A stretch of 64,000 bases of DNA, from positions 1 through 64,000 of the forward strand of contig CAWCZY010000013.1 in the NCBI GenBank assembly GCA_963800215.1, written 5' to 3'. The DNA is from JAJPKK01 sp963800215. Lineage in GTDB: Bacteria > Pseudomonadota > Alphaproteobacteria > Rhizobiales > Xanthobacteraceae. The position numbers and the translations under genes were made by a program. Below the pieces are notes generated by a model. That model was not told the DNA's origin. It searched no databases and saw only the letters and a program-made list of their open reading frames with translations. This document shows positions 28,118-38,097 of this stretch, piece after piece (position 1 is the first letter of the stretch; every line of letters starts with the position of its first letter).

Positions 28118-28333
28118 CTAGATCTCTATGGTTTCGATCGTCCAGACGCCGAGGCCCGTAGCCTTCGGCTTGTGGTGATCAATTGTCAGGACCTCGGCTT
28201 TGATCAGTCTTCCGTTGCGCACATGCTCGAGGATGTCGCCCTCATGCGGCCCCCGTGCGTGTTCCTCCGAATAGCCGAATGTCGACTCGTCGAGTTGCGT
28301 GATAGTGACATTCCATGTTCCGGTGACCGCCAT
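28118..28333 (-). CDS. Small hypothetical protein
   Basis: 71 residues, MAVTGTWNVTITQLDESTFG onward, ending TGLGVWTIETIEI. The translation has balanced composition and alternating strand-like pattern, and its start follows the family-like MAVTG; it looks like a short conserved single-domain protein of rhizobial genomes. No function is recognised. Confidence 0.55.
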   Translation of the reverse strand: MAVTGTWNVTITQLDESTFGYSEEHARGPHEGDILEHVRNGRLIKAEVLTIDHHKPKATGLGVWTIETIEI

Positions 28334-28680
28334 TCAGATGGCCGTTCCGCTACCGCAAAGGATGTTCATCAAGCACCGAACCTGCCGTCATGTTGTCTTT
28401 GGTGGCCAGTCGCTTGTTCGACACGCACGGAAACTCCTTGACGCTTGACGCCCGTGTCTCGCAGCCGAATCACCAAGGTCAACCGTACCCAACCAAAACG
28501 CAATGCAACCTCTTTTGTTTGCTCCGCGGTATTTTTTGGGCGGCAACGAGGGCTCGTTGTAGCGGGACGCGACGTCTCGCCGGCAAAACCAGCCGGCGCT
28601 TCCTGCGGCGAGCCGGCGCATCGGAACGCCTCCCGCCGCCGTGGCAGCTCGATTAATTTCACTGTCGCGGTCGCAAAGAA
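28334..28680. other. Gap in the decayed region, no confident gene
   Basis: Overlapping arginine-rich frames on both strands; no motif seen. Confidence 0.4.
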
Positions 28681-28827
28681 GTGACCGCGAAAGCTTTTCC
28701 GCCGCGCGTCGTCGGCAATCCCGCGGCCGGTAGCGCAAAAGGGACGGGGCTATCCCAACGCAGCTATTTCAACCAATGCTCGGCCAATGGGGGCAACAGG
28801 GATGATGCTCACACCCTGTCGAAGTGA
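28681..28827 (+). pseudogene. 3' fragment of a small secreted-protein family (AFPPR type)
   Basis: VTAKAFPPRVVGNPAAGSAK, then LSQRSYFNQCSANGGN to the stop at 28825. This is clearly paralogous to the fuller protein encoded at 30128-30478 on the other strand (AKAFPPRVIGNPAAG, RTYFNKCLENGGN). The signal peptide and first conserved Cys region are missing upstream, so this is a 5'-truncated copy. Confidence 0.55.
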
Positions 28828-29291
28828 CCAACACAACGTTGGCAGCGGGGCAAGCCGAGAACAGGACCCGCTCGCGCAGCGCCCCATGGAGGATGGTCGA
28901 AAAGGGAGGATCCCTTCGGATGCCTCTGGCTCATTCGAAGGCGACGTCATCCCTTTCGGATTTCTTGTTACTGATCCCAACCGATCGCGCGGCCTTCTCA
29001 TACCAAGGACTTAACTTGACTCTTGCAGTCGTATTCCTCGGCAAGCGCTTGTCAATCAACGGTCGCTTAAGCTTCGAAGCGGGCGCTTCGACCCCATCCT
29101 TCTTTAACAACAGTCTCCTCCCGAAGCCTGATGCGATATTTGCGGTCACTTACAATCAACCCGTTGGCAGAACCAAGTGAATTTTGCAGCTTTTCACCAA
29201 AAACTTTTCGCGCGCCATTGCCCCCGCGTCAGTCGAGTTACGTTTCGGGCACCGCGATTTCTGGGAGCAGCGCACCAAAGGACCCTGACTC
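28828..29291. other. Gap in the decayed region, no confident gene
   Basis: A minus-strand frame (28931-29149, 72 residues, Lys/Arg-rich) could be a small gene but has no motif or clear ribosome-binding site. Confidence 0.35.
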
Positions 29292-29678
29292 TCAAGGAGG
29301 CTGTGCAGGATGCAGCGCCGTTGGGGTATCGTTTCCAAACGAAAACCATCCAGGCAAGTAGGTCGGAGGCGACCGGCCGGCGAAAAGGGTCAAGGCGGCC
29401 ATGATGCCTAGCAGGCAAACCAATGTCGGAACCACGATAACATAGCCACCCGGTGTCCGACGTTGTCCGCGGCCCGCACCAACGCCGAAGTTAGGCGGCA
29501 TCGTGAGTTGCTGGCGCACGCGGTCGGGAAAACGTGGCGGTCCACCCGACCCGACGACCTCTTGAACTTTAGACGACATCAATGTCTGGCGTATATGCTT
29601 TGCGAGCTGCTCACGCTCTCGCAGCAGCGCTTCGATGTCCTCCGTCGTTGTTCTCATCTGGCTGTGGTTTGACATCAC
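29292..29678 (-). CDS. Hypothetical protein with one transmembrane segment
   Basis: 128 residues. The N-terminal helical region (TTTEDIEALLREREQLAKHI) is followed by a Pro/Gly-rich stretch and one membrane helix (YVIVVPTLVCLLGIMAALTL). Topology would place the N-terminus in the cytoplasm. No family recognised. The ATG at 29678 fits; an internal Met follows immediately. Confidence 0.45.
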   Translation of the reverse strand: MMSNHSQMRTTTEDIEALLREREQLAKHIRQTLMSSKVQEVVGSGGPPRFPDRVRQQLTMPPNFGVGAGRGQRRTPGGYVIVVPTLVCLLGIMAALTLFAGRSPPTYLPGWFSFGNDTPTALHPAQPP

Positions 29679-29910
29679 GGCAGATCCAACCGCACATCAA
29701 GCAATCTCTCGCGTGCAAGATTTTGGGCCGAGTTGAATATTCATATTGACGCCTTCGCCAAAATTGTGCTGTTCGGACGGCGACCTTTGCGGTATTGGCC
29801 GGCAACGACGCTATAAACTGAGAAATCGCGCGCGATAAGAGCATGCTCCAACTGCCGAGGACCGAAAGGGTCTCATAAAACGGCCAACCCATCCAATTAT
29901 CGCCGATTGT

Positions 29911-30045
29911 ACACCGCCTTCCACCCCAAGCCTACTTTCCATTGGCCGAAGCTAGCGGTGCCGTTCCTGCGGGTGCGATCGAAGGCGCGTGGCGTGGCGA
30001 TGACGCTCTCGGGCTTGCCGCACCATGCCGTCTGCCCTGCCACGC
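29911..30045 (-). pseudogene. Decayed C-terminal fragment of class I fructose-bisphosphate aldolase
   Basis: Base by base this stretch follows the last ~45 codons of the intact aldolase gene at 21340-21475 (shared runs include TTTCCATTGGCCGA-like and CTCTCGGGCTTGCCG-like segments, with many substitutions). The translation on the minus strand keeps AWCGKPESV and SFGQWK. Only the end of the gene is present and it is interrupted, so it is a fragment of a diverged second copy. Confidence 0.65.
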
Positions 30046-30127
30046 GCCGCGCGCCCAATGACTCGGAAACAATTATCGGGCGTGAGCACGCAGAAGTCAG
30101 GGTCGCGGATCCGGTCGCCGTGCCCTG

Positions 30128-30478
30128 TCAAGTGCATGGAGGCGCCCGCGGGTGCGGCTTGATCTCGGTCTCTACGTTGTTGACTTCAGGATGCCGGTTG
30201 GTGGCTATTTCTGCCTCTGGGGCAGCGACCCCTGCGGCACAGTCACTCACTGGGTTTGGGGGCGATTTGTCCAGATTGCCCCCGTTCTCCAGACATTTGT
30301 TGAAATAGGTCCGTTCAGATTGCACCGTTCCCGTTTCGATGCCGGCCGCAGGATTGCCTATTACGCGCGGGGGAAACGCTTTGGCGACCAGAGCCGCACA
30401 AGACTTTGCGACCTCCGCTGTTGCAGCTGATGCACTCCCCGTCATCGTCCAAAGTCCAACGCATACCAACCCGGCCAT
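30128..30478 (-). CDS. Small secreted protein of the AFPPR family, unknown function
   Basis: About 116 residues from ATG 30478, with a signal peptide (MAGLVCVGLWTMTGSASAA) followed by VAKSCAALVAKAFPPRVIGN and RTYFNKCLENGGN; the two Cys may form a disulfide. The C-terminal part is Pro/Glu-rich. A longer frame to 30508 needs a TTG start. A 5'-truncated paralogue lies at 28681-28827. Confidence 0.55.
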   Translation of the reverse strand: MAGLVCVGLWTMTGSASAATAEVAKSCAALVAKAFPPRVIGNPAAGIETGTVQSERTYFNKCLENGGNLDKSPPNPVSDCAAGVAAPEAEIATNRHPEVNNVETEIKPHPRAPPCT

Positions 30479-31113
30479 CGCCCCGCCTGATTTCAGATTG
30501 GCTAACAAGACACGTTACCTCCCCTTGCATACCTCGGAGCCAACCCAGGCACCGATAACGGAGCGGACATGCGAAAAATACACCCCAATAACAATGGTTT
30601 CAAGGGGCTAGAGAGCCACTACAGGTTATGAACGCTGCGTTCGGTTACAAGTGCCCAACCGGACAGCACGACGACGTCAGCATCCCCAGCTCCAGCGGCG
30701 GCAGATCCGCAACCGCCCCGGGCTCGCGCCTCACGCACCGCGCGCACACTGTCAGCGAAACTTCTGGCACTCTCCCAACTCCACGCCTTTGGGATAGGAA
30801 CCGGGAATTATCCCGCAAGCCAAGGGCTTTCGTCATGCCGAACCGCCGGCTCGGTTGTCTGCGCATCGACATCCTGGAGGGCCGAGCGCTGAGCGGCGAT
30901 CCGCTCGACTACATCCGCCAATCCCCTGCAGCCTATTAAAACTCATATGCAATACTCCTAAGAACAACGACGATCTAAAATCGTCTTTTCAAAATCATTT
31001 GCCCTGATTTACCCCGGTTTATAAATGGATTGCTTCGCGAGCCTTAACTCTCTTGTTACGACCGTGCCAAATAATCACAATGACCTCGATGATCACACCG
31101 GTGGAGCGTGGCC
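30479..31113. other. Gap before the TadG-like gene
   Basis: A plus-strand frame at 30628-30939 (103 residues) ends in a plausible RRLGCLRIDILEGRALSGD segment but has no other support. The AT-rich tract 30940-31080 is likely to contain the promoter of the TadG-like gene. Confidence 0.4.
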
Positions 31114-32428
31114 ATGTTGATCGGAAATGTTCTGGGGCGATTGAAGGCCTTTCGTGCCGCGAAAGAGGGCAATGTCGCCGTCACCTTTTCGCTCACTCTG
31201 GTCCCCGTCTTGATTATGATTGGCATGGGGATCGACTACGCTCTTGACTTCGAAGATCAAGGCCCAACTCGACACTCTCGCCGATTCTGCGGCGCTTGCC
31301 GGTTTGACGCCGACTGTCATGGCGCAAGGGGAGGCGGCAATGAGCGCTGCCGCCGCGGCCTTGTTCAACTCGCAGGTCGGAAATGTGCGGGGCGTCAACA
31401 GCGTCACGGTGACCGTCACCCCCAACATCAACGGCAGCCTTTATACCGTGACGGTGACCTATCAGACTACCACGAATTTTCTGTTTGCAGCCTTTCTCGG
31501 CGTAAGCCAGGCCACCATATCAGGCAGGTCTGCCGCGGCCGCGTCGATTCCACCCAACATAGATTTCTATCTGCTGCTCGATAATTCCCCGTCCATGGAC
31601 ATTGCCGCCACCACTGCCGGCATCAACACGATGGTTGCCAACACCGCGGCCCAGGGCGGCTGCGCATTCGCCTGCCATGAATCCAATCCAGCGGCGGACA
31701 ACCTGGGCAACCCCGGCGGCGTCGACAACTACACGCTCGCGAAGCAATTGGGCGTCGTGACCCGGATTGAAAATATGGCCACTGCGACGCAATCCCTGAT
31801 GACCACGGCGAGCACAGATGCGGCAACGGATAATGCAACGTACCGTATGGCTATTTACACCTTCAACTATTCGGGTACGACCACCGTCCAGCCCTTGACG
31901 TCAAATCTGTCGACGGCACAAGTGGCAGCAGGCGGCATCGACGTACTCAAGGTGTACGACAACAATTGGCTTACGAGCGCGGTCAACAATAGCGACACCG
32001 ACACCAATTTCGAGTCCGCCATGACGCAAATCAACAACTACATGCCGGCCCCGGGAACCGGCGCATCGAACAGCACGCCTCAAGAAGTGCCGTTCCTGGT
32101 CACCGACGGCGTCGACGACGAAGTCTCGGTGTCGTGCTCGCAACCGCTCGACGGGACGCGTTGCCAGCAGCCCTTCAATACGGCCATGTGCACGACGGTG
32201 AAGAATTGCGGGATACGCATTGCCGTCCTGTACACCGCCTATCTGCCGTTACCCACCAACTCCTGGTACAATTCATGGATTGCGCCCTTTCAAAGCCAAA
32301 TCAGCACGAACATGCAAAACTGCGCGTCGCCGGGACTGTTCTTCTCGGTGACTACGGACGGCGATATCACCGCCGCCATGGCGCAGCTCTTCAATACTGC
32401 CATCGCAACGGCCCACCTGACGCAGTAA
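31114..32428 (+). CDS. TadG-like pilus assembly protein with vWFA-like domain (frameshifted)
   Basis: The N-terminus (EGNVAVTFSLTLVPVLIMIG, then GIDYA) is the TadE/TadG membrane anchor. The frame slips near 31243 and continues TSKIKAQLDTLADSAALAGL, typical of TadG. A von Willebrand A-type metal site follows (FYLLLDNSPSMD, with DxSxS) and a later LVTDGVDDE segment. With the slip corrected the protein is ~437 residues. TadG proteins act at the cell envelope in tight-adherence pilus systems; here no other tad genes are visible. Start ATG 31114 is chosen, with GGTGGAG upstream; GTG 31108 is possible. Confidence 0.8.
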
Positions 32429-32757
32429 ACACATTCGGAGAACTCGCCGTCATGAACCGACTCACGCACACGCACTTGGGCTCGCTCCATTTTGTGCGGT
32501 GCAATCAACGCAAACGTAAGTACCAGAGGTTTAGTTGACCACACACGAAGCCCGCCGGGACCGAGACCAAGCAGCAACCAAGGCAGGAGCACACCACCAT
32601 GACGACCTTCGTGAAAGATTTTGCCAAGTTTCATCTCGTCACAGCTCGCCACTGCCGGCAAATAATCTATCTGCTCAGCCGAAACGAAAGTCCCGGTTAG
32701 AGAGACCGGGACCTTCAATTCGTAACCTCACTCGCAGGGCCAAGAGGGGTGAGCCGG
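32429..32757. other. Gap with no confident gene
   Basis: A 33-codon frame starting at about 32600 (MTTFVKDFAKFHLV onward) is the only short candidate; it lacks support. Confidence 0.4.
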
Positions 32758-33099
32758 ATGTCGACTATTGAAGAGCGGAGGTTCAAGCCGCTGGCGTCCG
32801 CGCACTGCTCACATTATGGTACCCGGGCGAACTTCTTCGTTGTGGTGGTTGGTGCCGGTTTCGATGAAAGGATGCTTTTTGTCCGATATGAAAGCGGCGC
32901 CGAATTTCTCGTAGGAATTCCGGCCGATTGGTCGGAAGAAAAGGTCTTGCTCCTGATTCGAACGCCATGGCAGGGGGAACATCCGGTCTGGGAGATGCCA
33001 TTTCGGAGGTTCGGCAGTCCAGTACTGATCGGGGAGCCAAGCTTTGTTGAGGGGCAGCCTTCGTGGTATTTTCCTTGGCAGAATGCTGGTGGGGACTGA
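32758..33099 (+). CDS. Hypothetical protein
   Basis: 113 residues from ATG 32758 (GTG 32749 possible). Contains FFVVVVGAGFDERMLFVRYE and LLIRTPWQGEHPVWEMPFRR, ending in PSWYFPWQNAGGD. The composition (balanced, aromatic-rich) looks coding and cytosolic. No family recognised. Confidence 0.5.
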   Translation: MSTIEERRFKPLASAHCSHYGTRANFFVVVVGAGFDERMLFVRYESGAEFLVGIPADWSEEKVLLLIRTPWQGEHPVWEMPFRRFGSPVLIGEPSFVEGQPSWYFPWQNAGGD

Positions 33100-33482
33100 C
33101 CAATGCGGTTCTCGAGAGCGCGAAGTGAATTGCCTTGCAATTCGGATATTGAATAGCTGGGTCCCGAAATCAGACGGGTGTCGGCGGAAGGGACCCCACA
33201 GAACTTGCCTATTTTTCAGCGCTGGGCACCAGAAGTTTCAAGGCTCTGAGCGAAACCATCCACACAACATGACCTTCCGACATATTGCGGGCATGTCGCC
33301 GCGCAGGCAGCGGGCTAACGACACCGGCTTTGTGAATTCGACGGCTATGGGCGCGGCTAATCTGGCCCGCGCGGTCGGCAAGCTTCGACACAACGTTGAC
33401 TTTTCGCTGGTTTCTTAGTCTGCCGTTCAAGCCCCGCTGGTAGTTTGTGAAAGACGAATGACCAACCAGACGGAAGACGCAA
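33100..33482. other. Gap with no confident gene
   Basis: Overlapping frames on both strands without motifs; nothing supported. Confidence 0.4.
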
Positions 33483-33791
33483 ATGCGACAGGAGCGGCGA
33501 CGACATTTTCGGGTCCAATGGAATTCACCTTCGACGATCTACGACGCCGATCGACATTTGGAGCGGCCTTGCATCGTGAGCGACCTCTCAAATGAGGGCG
33601 CACAACTTTCTGGCGTGAGAGCGAGAACGATCCCTGATGAGTTCAAGTTGCGCATCACCCCTGGCGAGGGCGGCGTTCGAACGTGTCGCGTGATTTGGCG
33701 TACCGACGACTCCCTCGGGGTGGTATTCACCGATTCCATGGAACGTAAAAAGCAGTCAAATTCCGATGCGGTGCATGAAGGCACCGCATAG
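33483..33791 (+). CDS. PilZ-domain protein
   Basis: 102 residues, one domain. The RRRHFRVQW start provides the RxxxR motif and IVSDLSNEGAQLSG the (D/N)xSxxG motif that together bind cyclic di-GMP; VIWRTDDSLGVVF closes the barrel. Probably a c-di-GMP effector or a PilZ-like variant; its partner is not visible. The start at 33483 (ATGCGACAGG) fits the short N-terminus of this family. Confidence 0.85.
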   Translation: MRQERRRHFRVQWNSPSTIYDADRHLERPCIVSDLSNEGAQLSGVRARTIPDEFKLRITPGEGGVRTCRVIWRTDDSLGVVFTDSMERKKQSNSDAVHEGTA

Positions 33792-34164
33792 GGCACGCCT
33801 TACGTAATCTGCGGGCTGTCACACACTGATGTCTTCGGATGGCAGTTCAAACGAGAGCGACCCGGACCCGCTAAGGACTACTGTCAGCAATATCAATGTC
33901 CACATGCTGTCGCTCTAGCCTCTTGCAAAATGTCCCCAGCCCCACACGGCCGGCCCCGGGGGCGGGGTCGGCGCGAAGGGCCATAGCCGACTGAACCGAA
34001 CAATAGCCGCGTTCCAGGGAATTCTCAGTCAGACGTCAGACCGGACAACGACCGAGTTAAAAGAGAGACCACCGGTCTCGGTGCATACCGACCTCTCGGA
34101 TCCCGCAGTCGGCCGAAGTCGGAGCACTTTCCGCCGACCAGTCCGGCGACGCGGTCGGCCGCCT
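33792..34164. other. Gap with no confident gene
   Basis: No coding frame with features; it contains a short GC-rich palindromic patch (CGGCCGGCCCCGGGGGCGGGGTCGG region near 33950-33975). Confidence 0.4.
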
Positions 34165-34746
34165 TCAGGCTCGCGGATCAGGTTGTAACCTAGACAGCGC
34201 TTTCGCAATATCGTTTTGCCAGATGATACCGATCAGCGCGATCTGCGTTAAAAGATGGATGTCGCCGCGGCCGATTGCAGCCAGCAGTTCATCCCGGCTT
34301 AGGAGCAGGATCTCCGTCTCTTCAAGATCGTCGGACCGAGGTGCCGCTGTTCGACGGCACCCAGTGGCGTGGAACATGTGGGACACCGATCCCCCTTGGT
34401 TGGAATTGACCATGTACCCGCCAAGGTAGGTCCAGGCGTCGGACTCGAAGCCGGTTTCCTCCAACAGCTCGCGCCGCGCCGCATCCAGGGGAGCCTCGCC
34501 GGGGTCGAGGTGCCCACCCGGGAAGACCAGGCCCACGCGGCGCGGCCCGTGCCGATACTGTCGGTACACGATGATCTGACCCTCCCGTGTTTCCGCGAAG
34601 ATGCACGCGAACGAAGGCATTTCAAGCTGGTAATAATCAGGGATGCGTCGGCCGTCGGGCAGTTCGATCGTCTCGACACGAACCTTCAGGAATGGTGACG
34701 CATCGAGAACGTCGCGGCTGGAGAGGACTTTCCAATGGCGCCGCAT
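34165..34746 (-). CDS. Nudix hydrolase
   Basis: 193 residues from ATG 34746 (MRRHWKVLSSRDVLDASPFL). The Nudix box is complete: GGHLDPGEAPLDAARRELLE followed by ETGF. The overall pattern (IIVYRQYRHG, then the box, then YMVNSNQGGSVSHMF) resembles ADP-ribose/ADP-sugar pyrophosphatases of the NudF type. Substrate not determinable. A longer frame to 34806 adds an unlikely N-terminal tail. It is the last normal gene before the RHS array and is transcribed away from it. Confidence 0.85.
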   Translation of the reverse strand: MRRHWKVLSSRDVLDASPFLKVRVETIELPDGRRIPDYYQLEMPSFACIFAETREGQIIVYRQYRHGPRRVGLVFPGGHLDPGEAPLDAARRELLEETGFESDAWTYLGGYMVNSNQGGSVSHMFHATGCRRTAAPRSDDLEETEILLLSRDELLAAIGRGDIHLLTQIALIGIIWQNDIAKALSRLQPDPRA

Positions 34747-34871
34747 CGAGGCTCCTGTTTGTGATACAAAGAAGGCGGTTTGAGAATGAGGTTGCGCGTC
34801 ATTCAACTGGGCTCGCCAGGGGGTATGAATTTGGTGAAAAAAGCGACCGATATCAATTTTTTAAAACTGTT

Positions 34872-35279
34872 ATGGACCGTAATGCGTCTTTACTTGGGTT
34901 TGAGTATGATAAAAGAAAATCTGGCGCATATCGCGCGATTTTTACAAAGCAAATCGGTGATACGTGGGATCTATGTTTGGTGATTGAGGAATTGAGACAA
35001 TTTTGTTTTAGCTCGGCGGAGGGACATTTTGAATTAAGTCTTGAAATTCGCGATAGACACCTAAACGGTAGTGTGGAGAACGCGGAGTTTGGAACATTTC
35101 TAATTATAAGATTTCAAAATATTATACCTGGGTTTTTAAGATCGTACTGGAAGTTTTATAGCTTTGACGAGCTTGAGACAATTGTAAAGGCACATCTTTA
35201 TTTATATAGTATTTTTGCTTTTATTATCGAATTAACCCTTAGCAAAACGTTGGGGAACGAGTTGTGGGCGCGTACTTAG
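34872..35279 (+). CDS. Putative orphan immunity protein preceding the RHS array
   Basis: An AT-rich frame (about 135 residues from ATG 34872) with MDRNASLLGFEYDKRKSGAY and FHFELSL-like segments, ending KTLGNELWART. The frame is open further upstream with no clear start, so the 5' end is uncertain. Its position, size and base composition match the other immunity-type genes that each precede a truncated RHS unit in this array. No cognate toxin remains upstream. Function inferred from context only. Confidence 0.45.
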   Translation: MDRNASLLGFEYDKRKSGAYRAIFTKQIGDTWDLCLVIEELRQFCFSSAEGHFELSLEIRDRHLNGSVENAEFGTFLIIRFQNIIPGFLRSYWKFYSFDELETIVKAHLYLYSIFAFIIELTLSKTLGNELWART

Positions 35280-35312
35280 TACGGTCACAGCAGCTATTTA
35301 AATCTCTAATGT

Positions 35313-38003
35313 AACACGAGCTACGCCTACGAGCTGATCAAGACCACCGACGCTGCCGGCAATATCGTCACCGCGACCTACGACGTGCGCGGCCGCAAGA
35401 TCGCCTCCAGCGATCCCGACCTCGGCGCCTGGACCTATGCCTACGACACCGCGAGCGAGCTCGTCAGCCAGACCGACGCCAAGAGCCAGACCACGACCTT
35501 GAGCTACGACCTGCTCGGCCGCATGACCGGGCGGGTCGAGACCGACATGACCTCGGCGTGGGTCTACGACACCAAGGCCTGGGGCATCGGCAAGCTCACC
35601 TCGGCAAGCATCACCGCCGGGCCGAGCGCGGGCTACGAGAAGAGCCTCATCTACGACAGCCTGGGCCGCACGGTGCAGGTGACCATCACGGTCGGCGGCA
35701 TCAACTACCCGTTCTACGCCAGCTATGACGCCAACAGCCGGCTCTCCACCGTCACCTACCCTTCGGGCTTCGTCGCCACCTACACCTATACCAGCCTCGG
35801 CTACGCCCAGCAGGTCAGCGGCGGGTCGCAGGTCTACTGGACCGCGAACACCCGCGATGCCGAGCTGCGGCTCCTCACGCAGACCGCGGGCAACGGCGTC
35901 GTCACCACCCAGAGCTTCGATCCCCTCACCGACCGGCTGACCTCGATCCTCGCCGGCACCGGCAACGCGGTCGAGAGCTTCTCCTATACCTATGACGTGC
36001 TCGGCAACGTGCTCACCCGCGCCGACGCCAACGAGAGCCTCACCGAGACGCTGACCTACGACGACCTGAACCGCATCACCTCGGCGACGGTGTCCGCCAA
36101 CATCGCGCCGGAGAAGACGTTCTCTTACAATGCTATCGGCAATTTGCTGTCGAAGTCCGACGTCGGCACCTACACCTATCCGGTGGCGGGCTCCGCCCTG
36201 CCCCACGCGGTGTCCAGCATCGCCGGCGCCATCAACTCGACCTTCACCTACGACCCCAACGGCAACCAGACCGCGGGCGTCGGGCGCAGCATCACCTACA
36301 CCTCCTACAACAAGCCGGCCTCGATCACGCAGGGGTCGAGCACGCTGTTCTTCTCCCACGACACCGACCACCAGCGCTTCATGCAGCAGGCGCCGGAGGG
36401 CACCACGCTCTATTTCGATGCGTTCGGGGTCCATGCCGAGCTGTTCTCGTCGGGCGCCTCGGAGTGGGTGGATTATGTCAGCGGCGGCGGCGCCATGCTG
36501 GCCATGCGGGTGATCTACGGCACGACGGTGACCACCCGCTATTTCCACACCGACAATCTCGGCTCGATCGCCGTCATCACCGACACCTCCGGCAACGTGG
36601 TGGAGCGCGACGGCTACGACGCCTGGGGCAAGCGGCGCTTTCCCACCGGCGCCGACGACCCGACCGGCAGCATCACCAGCCAGACCATCCGCGGCTTCAC
36701 CGGCCAGGAGGAGCTCGCCGACGTAGGCCTCGTGCACCTCAACGGCCGCGTCTACGACCCCTTCGTCGCGCGCATGAGAGCGCCGACCCGATGGTGGAGG
36801 ACCCGCTCAACGGCCAAGTGTGGAACCGCTACAGCCTACGTCGCCAACAACCCGCTCGCCTTCACCGACCCCTCGGGCTACTGCTTCCTCGGCTGCGGCA
36901 CCTGGTCAAACCTCAGCAAGATGCAGCTGGGAACGCTGTTCCGCTCCAACCCCATGCTCGGCAGCATCGTCGAGATCTCCGCCGCCGGCATCTGCGGGAT
37001 GATGACCGTCGGCGCCTGCGAGCCCGCCATCGCGGCGATCCTGGCATCCACCGTCGTCGCAGGCATCACCAGCGGCAGGCTCGGCACGGCGGTGCTGAGG
37101 GCCGGGGTTACCACCGCGGCCACTGTGGCGGCGTTTACCGTGGTGGGTGGAGTTACCGCCGGCATGCCGGGCGCCATACCCGGACCGGGCGGGACTGACG
37201 GCACGTTTATTCCGTTCTCGGAGGGGCACTTGGCCAATATCGTTGGCCACGCCCTGATCGGGTGCGGGCAGGCCGCGGCTTCAGGCGGCAAGTGCGGCGC
37301 CGGGGCACTTGCCGGGGCGGTAACATCCGCCGCCGGACCGTACATCTACGGTCTGCCGTTCGACGCAGCCGTGGTCGCCAATGCCGCACTCGGCGGCGCC
37401 GCAGCCGTCGTCGGCGGTGGTAAGTTTGAAAATGGTGCTATAACTGGGGCATTCGGATACCTGTTTAACACTTTGGGTAAGAGTGCCAATTCGTCTGACG
37501 GTGCAACAGGCGGCGAACAATCAATCTCGGACCTGGGTACGCAGGTCGCTTGGGGACTTGGGTCGGTGAGTGGCGGGGCGGCGGAAGCTGGTGCTGGCGC
37601 GGTCGGCGGAGCTGGCGGCAACGCATCTTTCGGTTTTGGAGGCTTTTGGGGAGGTGATAGTGGCCCTAATTTGGGTGCTTTTTTTAGCGTAGGGGGCGCC
37701 GCCTATGTTCCGAACACTACCGGTGGCCCTTCCGCGGTAGCCGGCTATCCAAATCAAAGTGAGTATGATACCGTTATTGTCGGCTCCTATGCAGGAGTGG
37801 GAACGGGAGCCTTTCTTACAAATGCGACCAAATCATCGGAGTTGTTGGGACCGTTCGACACATTTACCCTCAACACTCCAGTCATGAGTATTCAATTCGG
37901 TCAGAGTGGCAGTACGTGGATATGGTCGGTTGTTGCTGGCCCCGGGAATTGGTTTAGCATATCGAGTTATCGAACAAACACAGTCAAAACGATTGGCCAG
38001 TAG
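35313..38003 (+). pseudogene. RHS/YD-repeat protein, 5'-truncated, unit A, glycine-rich C-terminal tip
   Basis: The frame follows a TAA at 35307 and has no start until GTG 35385, so the N-terminus is missing. YD repeats (TYDVRGRK, SYDLLGRMTGR, TYDVLGNVLTRAD) run to about 36800, then the RHS core box (RGFTGQEELADVGLVHLNGR, VYDPFVARM). A -1/+1 indel pair between 36775 and 36836 scrambles about 20 residues before YVANNPLAFTDPSGYCFLG. A hydrophobic Gly/Ala pre-toxin region ends with GKFENGAITGAFGYLFN (to 37468). The variable tip (37469-38003) is Gly/Ala-rich with GPNLGAFFSVGGAAYVPN and SWIWSVVAGPGNWF-like strands; I cannot assign its activity. Confidence 0.8.
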
Positions 38004-38097
38004 AAAAGGGAAAAACTTCGCCAACTTAATATGATAGGCGCGGGGACAGGGAAAACCTCTGGTTCAGTTGAAATACCTATATTCGGGAAAGCTCGCC

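Noticed and set aside
35298..36736. 479-codon minus-strand open frame in RHS unit A (and similar ones at 42905-44086 and 46066-47394)
   Set aside because: These recur wherever the RHS core is repeated and translate to Gly/Val/Asp/His-rich low-complexity protein, mirroring YD-repeat codons. Shadows of the plus-strand frame.
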